Source: Ruegeria aquimaris
GTDB lineage: Bacteria > Pseudomonadota > Alphaproteobacteria > Rhodobacterales > Rhodobacteraceae
Reading direction: 5' to 3'
NCBI RefSeq assembly: GCF_025751555.1
Contig: NZ_JAOWLB010000017.1
Span: 43,503-107,502, forward strand
Length of the DNA: 64,000 nt
The notes below the pieces were generated by a model. It did not search any database, had not been told where the DNA came from, and worked only from the letters and a program-made list of their open reading frames with translations. Made by a program: the position numbers and the translations under genes. Of this stretch, positions 9,088 to 15,548 are shown in pieces. Positions within the stretch are counted from its first letter, which is position 1, and every line of letters starts with the position of its first letter.

Positions 9088-9507
9088 ATGCGAAAACCAA
9101 TCCTCGCAGTCATGCTTGCCGCCCTTGCGGGCCCACTTGTGGCGCAGACTTCGCCTCCGATCTCAAACGATCTCACGGTAGATATGTCGCCTCAACAATA
9201 CCGGATCTGCAACGATCGTCCGGCGCGCCCGACCTGGATGGACGAAATCAATCCGCGGGAAGCTTACAAAGCGCTGACGCTGATGGACCTTTATGAACTT
9301 CGGGCATGGGAACAGATTGTCGAGACAGGCAACTGTGGTTGCGATGTCCGCTTCCCGTCCTGGGAAGATGCCTCTGAGGAATTCGATGAAAAGCACCTTC
9401 TGGACTCGGCTGCGGAACACACAACCGCGCAGCGGGACATCAGAAGGCAGCGGAACGATCTACGGTTGGCAGTTCAGGAAATTTGCGAAGCTCAGGGCAA
9501 CTGGTAA
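9088..9507 (+). CDS. Exported T4SS-operon protein of unknown function
   Basis: Start at ATG 9088, giving a signal peptide (hydrophobic 8-20, cut near VAQT). The 139-residue product is mostly helical after residue 50, with cysteines in ICNDRP, NCGCD and EICEA, which could form disulfides in the periplasm. It sits between virB11 and virB6 and shares a base with the virB6 start (TAATG at 9505-9509), so it is translated as part of the transfer operon. I recognise no domain. By position it may be a stability or exclusion protein. Confidence 0.7.
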   Translation: MRKPILAVMLAALAGPLVAQTSPPISNDLTVDMSPQQYRICNDRPARPTWMDEINPREAYKALTLMDLYELRAWEQIVETGNCGCDVRFPSWEDASEEFDEKHLLDSAAEHTTAQRDIRRQRNDLRLAVQEICEAQGNW

Positions 9508-10532
9508 TGGGCGTCGTCAGCTGGATGGTCGGAACCGCAGACGCGTTCCTTGTCGATGCGGCCGAGTCCCAGTTCGGGGCCGTGGCAAGCAATACCGGCA
9601 CGATCGTCCTGCTGATGGTTACCCTCTCTCTGATTGGCGTCTGCATAAACATGGCATTCCAGTTCCGCAGCATGGATGGGGCCAGCTTCTTCTGGTATCT
9701 CATCAAGCTGACACTGATAGGCCTCTTCGCCTTCAACTGGGTCAATTTCAACGCGGTATCCAGCGCTGTGATCGGGGGCCTCGACTATGTAGCGGGCGCG
9801 CTGGTGTCGTCCGTTGGCGGGGGTGGCGCAGGCGCAACCCATTTCGCAGGAGAGTTCGACAACCTGATCGAGCGCTTCGCGACATATCTGAACGCGATCG
9901 GCAGCAATCTAAACTGGATGACAGGCGCGATCTTGGGTGGGATCGGCCTGGTGCTCCTCAGCCTCCTTGGCTTCATGACCGGGATCGTCCTCATCTTCGC
10001 CAAGATGATGCTGACCCTGATGCTGGGCCTCGCACCAATCATGATCGCGCTGTCGCTCTTCGATGCAACCAAGGATTTCTTCCATAGGTGGGTCTCGACG
10101 ACGGTCAGCTATGCCTTCTACCCCATCGTCATTGCAGCGATGTTTTCGACCGTCGTCGGCATGGCGAATTCGCTGCTGGCCCAACTCGGTGACCCAAACT
10201 CGGCAACCAACATCGGCGCGCTCGTACCGTTCTTCGTCATGGTCTTTCTGGCGAAGGGTTTCGTCGCAGCAACACCCCTGATCGTGCGCGGTATCTCGGG
10301 TAACCTGATGGTGGCGGTGGCACCCGCTGTTGTTACCGGATCTACCGGGATCATGCGCGGGCTCTTCAATACGGTCGGCGTCAAAGGCAGGGCGAGAATC
10401 GGGGCACTGACCACTGGAGAGGCGATCGGGCGAGGCGTGGTGCAGAGTCCCGCAGTTGTGCGGAGTGCTGCAGTGACGGCCAGCGCTCAAGTAGTCAGGA
10501 TGGCTGAGAGAGCCAAGCGGTTGCATCCATGA
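9507..10532 (+). CDS. virB6: VirB6 / TrbL polytopic channel protein
   Basis: Start at ATG 9507, overlapping the preceding stop. The 341-residue product is polytopic, with hydrophobic segments at about 28-50, 58-75, 80-100, 140-165, 170-190, 220-245 and 250-270 and the conserved central stretch FAKMMLTLMLGLAPIMIALSLF of VirB6/TrbL. VirB6 forms part of the inner-membrane passage for the transferred DNA. It is the last gene of this virB block; no terminator is obvious in the 129 bases before the convergent kinase gene. Confidence 0.93.
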   Translation: MGVVSWMVGTADAFLVDAAESQFGAVASNTGTIVLLMVTLSLIGVCINMAFQFRSMDGASFFWYLIKLTLIGLFAFNWVNFNAVSSAVIGGLDYVAGALVSSVGGGGAGATHFAGEFDNLIERFATYLNAIGSNLNWMTGAILGGIGLVLLSLLGFMTGIVLIFAKMMLTLMLGLAPIMIALSLFDATKDFFHRWVSTTVSYAFYPIVIAAMFSTVVGMANSLLAQLGDPNSATNIGALVPFFVMVFLAKGFVAATPLIVRGISGNLMVAVAPAVVTGSTGIMRGLFNTVGVKGRARIGALTTGEAIGRGVVQSPAVVRSAAVTASAQVVRMAERAKRLHP

Positions 10533-10661
10533 TTGGCCGGGGCGGTTGACCTAGAAACTGACCTCAATGCTTGGGTTGTTGACGGTTGCGGAGATGCGAA
10601 GCACCTATTTCGTGAAGCTTGAGCGGGCACTGAACTGCCGATGTCTCTGTATTTGCCCCGA

Positions 10662-12020
10662 CTATGCATCGAACCTCTCGGAACGGATCGTCACATCAGT
10701 CGGCAATCTGAGTGACGCCTGAAAACCGGACGACTCGCCTGGGCGCGGCGACTTCAGAAAGAGCGAGCTTCCAATCCGATTCGCAATGGCCGCGACGATC
10801 GCGAGCCCGAGTCCGCTGCCATCGGCGCTTGCATCCGCCCGCTCGAACCTTGATGTCAGACGATCGAGGGTTTGGCGCAGCAGGACCGGACCGTCATTTG
10901 AGACAATCAGGTGGCCGTCGTCCGTCAGGATCACCTCGACCGGCGCATTTTCCGCCCCATGACGGAGGGCATTCTCCACGAGGTTTCGGCACAGAATGGC
11001 GAAGGCGTCGGGGTCGATGTCGGACATGACGGCTGTACTCGGCAGCGTCAGCACTATGCGGTCCTTCGCACTGGCGCGCTCGAGATCGTCCACCACAACG
11101 CGGGCGATCACCCTCAGGTCCGCGCTCCGGTCCATCCGCAATCGCCCGCCTTCGGCACGCGCCAGCTGCAGGAGGCGCTCGGAAAGACGCGTCAGGCGCT
11201 TGAGCGTCGCCTCGATCTCAGTGGCACGCGCTTCGGTAGCTGGCTCACCCGTCTCCGACCGAAGCCGCTGCGCCTGTGCTATCGCGCCCGCCAACGGCGT
11301 CCGCAACTCATGAGCCGCATTTGCTGCAAAACTCCGCTCGGCTTCGAAAGCGTCGTGCAATCGGTTTAGCAGACCGTTCAGCGTTCCGGCTAGTGGGGCG
11401 ATCTCTATCGGCAAGTCGTCGGCGGGGACCTCTGACAGGTCGCGCGCGCCTCGAGCGCCGAGTCTTTCACGAAACCGGCGCAGCGGATCGAGGCTAAAGC
11501 GGACCGCCAGGAAAATAGCTGCAAGCGCGACCGGCAGGACGATCAGCAGCGGCAGGCCGAGGCCAATCTGAATCTCCCGCGCGACCGACGCGCGATGCGC
11601 CAGCGGCTCGGCCACGGTAATCCGGATTGTACCCTGCAGCGCCGCGTCGCTGTAGAGCCTGTGCGTCGCGGTCTGCCGAAACCCCGGTCCGTCGTAAGGC
11701 GGGAACAGGGCAGGGTCTGCGGCATGCGACTGCAGCAGGATACGCCCCTCGGCATCTCGAACGAGGTAGGTGAAGAACTCGTCGTGCTCCCGAATCGGCG
11801 CGAGCCGCTGCGTCACCCCCTGATCTTCCCGCCCGACGATGTCGGTCACGGCCAGCGGCAAGATGCGCTCTGCCGTCTCCCGCAAGGCGCTGTCGAAGAC
11901 CTCGTCGAGCTCGCCCCGGACAATCACGGCCGTCACCGTCGCCGCGAGCAGCCAAAACACCGTCAGCGCCAGGCCAAGCGACAGGCCGAGTCGGCCCTGA
12001 AGGCTCGCGGGCCATCTCAT
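10662..12020 (-). CDS. Sensor histidine kinase (HAMP, HisKA, HATPase)
   Basis: A 452-residue membrane kinase: TM1 about 11-34, periplasmic sensor 35-155, TM2 about 160-183, HAMP, then the dimerisation/phosphoacceptor helix with FAANAAHELRTP (His237), and an ATPase domain with N box (LVENALRHG) and G box (GSGLGLAI). Its ATG overlaps the stop of the response-regulator gene (12017-12020), so the two are one operon with the regulator first. The ligand is unknown. The adjacent PepSY, cytochrome b561 and flavin genes suggest redox, metal or haem-related sensing. Confidence 0.93.
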   Translation of the reverse strand: MRWPASLQGRLGLSLGLALTVFWLLAATVTAVIVRGELDEVFDSALRETAERILPLAVTDIVGREDQGVTQRLAPIREHDEFFTYLVRDAEGRILLQSHAADPALFPPYDGPGFRQTATHRLYSDAALQGTIRITVAEPLAHRASVAREIQIGLGLPLLIVLPVALAAIFLAVRFSLDPLRRFRERLGARGARDLSEVPADDLPIEIAPLAGTLNGLLNRLHDAFEAERSFAANAAHELRTPLAGAIAQAQRLRSETGEPATEARATEIEATLKRLTRLSERLLQLARAEGGRLRMDRSADLRVIARVVVDDLERASAKDRIVLTLPSTAVMSDIDPDAFAILCRNLVENALRHGAENAPVEVILTDDGHLIVSNDGPVLLRQTLDRLTSRFERADASADGSGLGLAIVAAIANRIGSSLFLKSPRPGESSGFQASLRLPTDVTIRSERFDA

Positions 12021-12676
12021 GGACGGCCCAGCCTGTAGCCCATGCCGCGCTCGGTCTCGATGATCGCGCTCCCCAGCTTCTTGCGCAGGCGGCTGACATG
12101 GACCTCGATCGTGTTGCTCTCAACCTCCGTATCGAAGGCATAGAGTTTCTCTTCCAACTGCGCCTTGGAGAGGAGTTGCCCGGGACGCGAGAGGAAGGCC
12201 TCGAACAGTGCCCATTCGCGGGCCGTCAGCTGGACAGGCTTGCCGTCGCGGCGAATATTCCGTGCCGCGAGATCAACCACAAGCGATCCATGCGCGACTA
12301 AGGGGTTCGGATTGCCGCTGTAGCGCCGCGCGACCGAGCCGATCCGCGCCGACAGTTCGGCAAGGTCGAAGGGTTTCACGAGGTAGTCGTCGGCGCCGGC
12401 GTTCAGCCCTTCGATCCGGTCAGAGACCTGGTCGAGCGCGGTCAGGATGATCACCGGCGTCACGTCGCCGCGTGCGCGCAAGTCTTTGAGAAACATGATG
12501 CCGCGCCCGTCCGGCAGCATGAGGTCAAGGAGGATCAGGTCGTAGGGCGTCGTCCTTGCAGCGTCGCCGGCGGAATCAAGGCGTGTCACCCAGTCCACCG
12601 TCTGGCCATCGGCCGCGATCTGGTCGCGCACCGCGGCACCAAGCACCGTGTCGTCTTCGATCAGCAGAATGCGCAT
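12017..12676 (-). CDS. OmpR-family response regulator
   Basis: Start at ATG 12676 (MRILLIEDD), the usual start of the family; longer in-frame versions add residues unlike the family. The 219-residue protein has a receiver domain with acidic D8/D9, phosphoacceptor D51 (LILLDLMLPDG), T and K (YLVKPFD), and a C-terminal winged helix (LTAREWALFEAF, VESNTIEVHVSRLRKKLG). It partners with the downstream kinase. Three identical-architecture sites upstream of the neighbouring PepSY and hemerythrin-like genes (12721, 13882, 14535) are good candidates for its operators. Confidence 0.95.
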   Translation of the reverse strand: MRILLIEDDTVLGAAVRDQIAADGQTVDWVTRLDSAGDAARTTPYDLILLDLMLPDGRGIMFLKDLRARGDVTPVIILTALDQVSDRIEGLNAGADDYLVKPFDLAELSARIGSVARRYSGNPNPLVAHGSLVVDLAARNIRRDGKPVQLTAREWALFEAFLSRPGQLLSKAQLEEKLYAFDTEVESNTIEVHVSRLRKKLGSAIIETERGMGYRLGRP

Positions 12677-12720
12677 GTTCGGTCCTGTACTGTTCCAATA
12701 ACCCTCCATGATCCGCGTGG

Positions 12721-12774
12721 CTGACACGAAGCTGAAGCCGGTGGGCCAGACCCCTTCAGGCTCCCGTCAGCTTC
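12721..12774. promoter_or_regulatory. Operator copy 1 between response regulator and PepSY gene
   Basis: The divergent intergenic region holds CTGAC (12721) and CTGAA (12732), 11 bases apart, then TCAGG (12756) and TCAGC (12767), again 11 apart. The second pair is the reverse complement of the first. Eleven-base direct repeats fit an OmpR-type dimer. The perfect outer arms GAAGCTGA (12728-12735) and TCAGCTTC (12767-12774) strengthen the palindrome. The same layout recurs at 13882 and 14535. Confidence 0.65.
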
Positions 12775-12821
12775 GTCGTGCATGAACGGTGTCAAGATGG
12801 CCTCATGGAGGAGTTTGACCC

Positions 12822-13148
12822 ATGAAGAAGACGTTGACAATTCTCGGCTTTCTGGCCGTCTTCCCGGCCGGTGCCGCACTGGCGGACGACGACTGCTTCG
12901 TGCCGATGGCGAATTGGCAGCCGCGCGACGCCGTCGCCCTGCTGGCCGAGGAGAACGGCTGGACGGTGCGCCGGATCAAGATCGACGACGGCTGCTACGA
13001 GATCGACGGCCGCGATGCCGAGGGGCGCCGAATCGAGGTCACCGTTCATCCCGCGACGCTTGAGGTGATCGAGTACGAATACGAAGACGAGGACGACGAC
13101 GGTCGGCGTGACCGGAATCGGACTCGCGAAGGAGGCGACGATGACTGA
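12822..13148 (+). CDS. Exported PepSY-domain protein, copy 1
   Basis: A 108-residue protein: signal peptide ending at AALADD, then one PepSY unit (WQPRDAVALLAEENGWTV, DDGCYEIDGRD, VTVHPATLEVIEYEYE) and a highly charged tail of D, E and R. It has two cysteines in the mature part, and the tail suggests cation binding. Single PepSY proteins next to two-component systems and b-type cytochromes are common, but their biochemical role is not established. It is a paralogue of the protein at 14629-15003. GGAGG precedes the start. The stop lies inside the cytochrome b561 gene. Confidence 0.88.
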   Translation: MKKTLTILGFLAVFPAGAALADDDCFVPMANWQPRDAVALLAEENGWTVRRIKIDDGCYEIDGRDAEGRRIEVTVHPATLEVIEYEYEDEDDDGRRDRNRTREGGDDD

Positions 13149-13806
13149 CGCAACTACGCATGAAAACCCTGAAATGGAAACCGTGCCGACCGGCACCGTC
13201 CGCGTCTGGGACCCGCTGCTGCGGATCTTCCACTGGGGCCTTGTCGCCGCCTTCACCGTCGCCTGGCTGACGGCGGATGAATGGCAGACCACGCACGAGG
13301 TCGCGGGCTATACCGTCGCGGGCCTCGTCGCATTCCGGCTGGTCTGGGGCCTTGTTGGCAGCCGCCATGCTCGGTTTGCCCGGTTCGTGAGGGGGCCTCG
13401 TAAAACGCTCGCCTATATCAGTGACATGATGCGGGGGCGCGAGCGGCGCTACCTCGGTCACAATCCGGCGGGTGCCGCCATGGTCGTGGCGCTGCTGGTG
13501 ACGCTCTCGGGCACGTCCTTCACCGGCTGGCTCATGGAGGACGAAACCCGCGTGGCGATGCTGCCAGCCATGCCGTCCATCGTGGCTCCGGCATGGGCGG
13601 ATGACGACGAGGACGCGCAGGGTCAGCGTGGCGATTCCGAAGACGCGCTGGAAGAGGTGCATGAAACGCTGGCCAACCTGACGCTCCTGCTCGTGGCGCT
13701 GCATGTGGCCGGGGTCGTGCTGGCGTCCTTCCGGCACCACGAGAACCTGCCCCGCGCCATGGTCACAGGCAACAAGCGCGCGCCCGGCTCCGGCGATATC
13801 GTCTGA
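13141..13806 (+). CDS. Cytochrome b561-family membrane protein
   Basis: Start at ATG 13141 with AAGGAGG just upstream; it overlaps the PepSY gene by eight bases. The 221-residue protein has the four-helix b-type cytochrome layout, with likely haem-ligand His in LRIFHWGL (helix 1), TTHEVAGY (helix 2) and LHVAGVVL (last helix), plus the family signatures VWDPLLR and GLVGSRHARF. A charged D/E-rich loop sits between helices 3 and 4. It would pass electrons between quinol or a cytoplasmic donor and a periplasmic acceptor, possibly within the PepSY/flavin system. Confidence 0.9.
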   Translation: MTDATTHENPEMETVPTGTVRVWDPLLRIFHWGLVAAFTVAWLTADEWQTTHEVAGYTVAGLVAFRLVWGLVGSRHARFARFVRGPRKTLAYISDMMRGRERRYLGHNPAGAAMVVALLVTLSGTSFTGWLMEDETRVAMLPAMPSIVAPAWADDDEDAQGQRGDSEDALEEVHETLANLTLLLVALHVAGVVLASFRHHENLPRAMVTGNKRAPGSGDIV

Positions 13807-13847
13807 CCTGCGCAGACCCCTGCGCCGTCGTCCCGTCGGCCGTACCT

Positions 13848-13880
13848 GGCCCCGCTTTCCCCGGCGGGGTCTTTTTTCTT
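13848..13880 (+). terminator. Rho-independent terminator after cytochrome b561
   Basis: CCCCGC pairs with GCGGGG across a short loop and is followed by TCTTTTTTCTT. It ends the PepSY/b561 transcript about 45 bases after the stop codon and just before operator copy 2. Confidence 0.85.
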
Positions 13881-13881
13881 C

Positions 13882-13931
13882 CTGACGACAAACTGAAGCA
13901 TGAATCGCGGTTCCGTCAGGAAGGCCTCAGG
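13882..13931. promoter_or_regulatory. Operator copy 2 upstream of hemerythrin-like gene
   Basis: CTGAC (13882), CTGAA (13893), TCAGG (13916) and TCAGG (13927) repeat the spacing of copies 1 and 3 (11, then 23, then 11 bases). The last half-site ends 42 bases before the start codon at 13974. About 35 of the 50 bases match copy 3, while the flanking DNA does not, which argues for selection on the site. Confidence 0.68.
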
Positions 13932-13973
13932 CAAGGTTGTGACATTGGGCACATCAATCAAGAGGAGGCTGAA

Positions 13974-14480
13974 ATGAAAAAGACCCTGATCGTCGCTGCA
14001 GCCCTGTCGGCCTTTGCAATTCCGACCCATGCGGCACCCAATGAAACCCCCTACGCCCTGAGTGCAGTGCACGCCGATTTCCAGGCCGAACTCGAACGGA
14101 CGGCAAGACTTCCGGGCGAGGTCGGTGCGGCAGCGGGCGTTACCGCCGACCTCATGGCACCGCATAACGCGGCGCAAGAGCGACTCGTTCTGCCGCTGCT
14201 CGGCTGGGCAGATACCGTCGCCAGCGGGCGGGAGGCAAAGATGCCGGACCTTCCCGACCGGACGCGCATCGAGGCAGAGCTGTCGCAACTTTACGACCGT
14301 GACGTGGACCTCGTCACGGCGCTGGTCGAACTTTACGCCGCGGCGGATGAGGCCGGAGACGCGGAAACCGCGCGGCTCGCTGAGAGAATGATCTGGCACC
14401 AGACCAGCGACGTCGAAGTGCTTTACCCCGCGGCCCTGTTTGTCGAGGCGGCCATGAGATCGGCAACAACAGACGACTAA
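13974..14480 (+). CDS. Exported helical protein, hemerythrin-like
   Basis: A 168-residue protein with a signal peptide (cut near THAAP) and an otherwise all-helical fold. Two segments resemble the metal-binding helices of HHE proteins: PHNAAQERLVLPLL and WHQTSDVEVLYPAA, each a His followed by Glu and a hydrophobic-Pro turn. The usual full set of five His is not obvious, so the metal site may be reduced or different. AGAGGAGG precedes the start. It has its own operator (13882-13931) and terminator (14503-14529), so it is a single-gene unit. Confidence 0.72.
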   Translation: MKKTLIVAAALSAFAIPTHAAPNETPYALSAVHADFQAELERTARLPGEVGAAAGVTADLMAPHNAAQERLVLPLLGWADTVASGREAKMPDLPDRTRIEAELSQLYDRDVDLVTALVELYAAADEAGDAETARLAERMIWHQTSDVEVLYPAALFVEAAMRSATTDD

Positions 14481-14502
14481 ACGGAGCGGGACGGAGCCAA
14501 GC

Positions 14503-14529
14503 AAGGCCGGCTGACGCAGCCGGCCTTTT
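14503..14529 (+). terminator. Rho-independent terminator after hemerythrin-like gene
   Basis: AAGGCCGGCTG pairs perfectly with CAGCCGGCCTT across a three-base loop and runs into TTTTC. It is a strong hairpin 22 bases after the stop codon. Confidence 0.92.
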
Positions 14530-14534
14530 CATTT

Positions 14535-14584
14535 CTGACAGCAAGCTGAAGCCGAAATCGCTGTGGCGTCAGGAAGCCCTCAGG
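14535..14584. promoter_or_regulatory. Operator copy 3 upstream of second PepSY gene
   Basis: CTGAC (14535), CTGAA (14546), TCAGG (14569) and TCAGG (14580) show exactly the spacing of copy 2. The site begins six bases after the preceding terminator and ends 44 bases before the start codon at 14629, with AGATAGG-type promoter sequence between. Confidence 0.68.
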
Positions 14585-14628
14585 TCGGCGCTCCAGATAG
14601 GTCTCAGCAGATAAAAGGAGACCCTGCC

Positions 14629-15003
14629 ATGAAAACCACCCTGACAGCAATTGCTCTTGCAGCCCTTCTGCCCGCCGGCGCCGTGCTTGCCGACGATGAC
14701 GATTGCAAGGCGCCCCGCGACACCTGGCAGCCGCGCGAGGCGGCGATGCAGCTGGCCAAGGCGAACGGCTGGACCGTGCAGGACTTCGAGGTCGACGATG
14801 GTTGTTACGAGATCGAGGGCCGTGACCGCGACGGCCGGGAGATCGAGGTGAAGCTCGACCCGGCGACGCTGAAGGTCGTCGAGATGGAATATGAGGATGA
14901 CTACAACCGCAGCGCCCGCAACCCCGCGCCAGCGGGCGCTGTCGCGCCGCCGGCAAACGGGCTCTTCGAGGGCGGCACCCCGCCACAGGTGAAATCCAAC
15001 TGA
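14629..15003 (+). CDS. Exported PepSY-domain protein, copy 2
   Basis: Start at ATG 14629 (AAAAGGAGA upstream), giving a signal peptide ending near AVLADD. The 124-residue protein has one PepSY unit (WQPREAAMQLAKANGWTV, VDDGCYEIEGRD, VKLDPATLKVVEMEYE), closely matching copy 1, and a Pro/Ala-rich tail in place of the acidic one. It heads the run to DUF2271, the flavoreductase and apbE. A likely periplasmic accessory of that redox chain. Confidence 0.88.
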   Translation: MKTTLTAIALAALLPAGAVLADDDDCKAPRDTWQPREAAMQLAKANGWTVQDFEVDDGCYEIEGRDRDGREIEVKLDPATLKVVEMEYEDDYNRSARNPAPAGAVAPPANGLFEGGTPPQVKSN

Positions 15004-15012
15004 CCCACCCTT

Positions 15013-15033
15013 GCGGCGGGATGGTCCCGCCGC
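15013..15033 (+). other. Perfect intercistronic hairpin
   Basis: GCGGCGGGA and TCCCGCCGC form a nine-base stem with a TGG loop ten bases after the PepSY stop. There is no T tract, so it is more likely a transcript-stability or partial-attenuation element than a full terminator. Confidence 0.6.
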
Positions 15034-15066
15034 GCCGTTCCTGTTCGTATCCTCGGGAGAGAGACC

Positions 15067-15537
15067 ATGAAATCCCTGCTTGCATCCCTCGCGCTCACCA
15101 CCGCGCTGACGCTTCCCGGCCTCGCGATGGCACGGCCGGTGACGCTCACCACGACTCTCAACAATTATGGCGGCGACGGGGCCTATCTCGCGCTCTACGT
15201 CACCGATGCCTCGGGCGCCTATGTCGGAAGCCTCTGGATGGCTGGCGGCAAGTCGAAATACTATGAACATCTGAGCGACTGGTATCGTGCCACCGGCGGT
15301 GATCCCGCGCAGATCAACGGCATCACCGGTGCCAGCGTCGGGGCTGGTCGCACGCTCGAGATCACGCTTGACCTGGCCGATGCGCTCTTCGACGCGGGCT
15401 ACACACTGCATGTCGACGCCGCCGTCGAGGAGATGCGCGACAGCCCGAACGAGGTCGCAGTGCTGCTCACCACTGATGGCGCGAGCACACCGGTGAGAGG
15501 GCGGCGCTACATCGCCAGCTTCACCTACGACATGTGA
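15067..15537 (+). CDS. Exported DUF2271 protein, probable flavinylated carrier
   Basis: A 156-residue protein with a signal peptide (cut near LAMARP) and a DUF2271-type beta-rich body (LNNYGGDGAYLALYVTD, SLWMAGGKSKYYEHLSDWYR). The segment INGITGASVG at 84-93 matches the core of the FMN-attachment motif of ApbE substrates (ITGA[ST]), with Ser90 the candidate acceptor. A second DGAST occurs near the C-terminus. An apbE gene lies 2.2 kb downstream in the same operon, which supports covalent FMN attachment. It would carry electrons in the periplasm next to the PepSY flavoreductase. Confidence 0.85.
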   Translation: MKSLLASLALTTALTLPGLAMARPVTLTTTLNNYGGDGAYLALYVTDASGAYVGSLWMAGGKSKYYEHLSDWYRATGGDPAQINGITGASVGAGRTLEITLDLADALFDAGYTLHVDAAVEEMRDSPNEVAVLLTTDGASTPVRGRRYIASFTYDM

Positions 15538-15548
15538 GGAGCGGGGCC

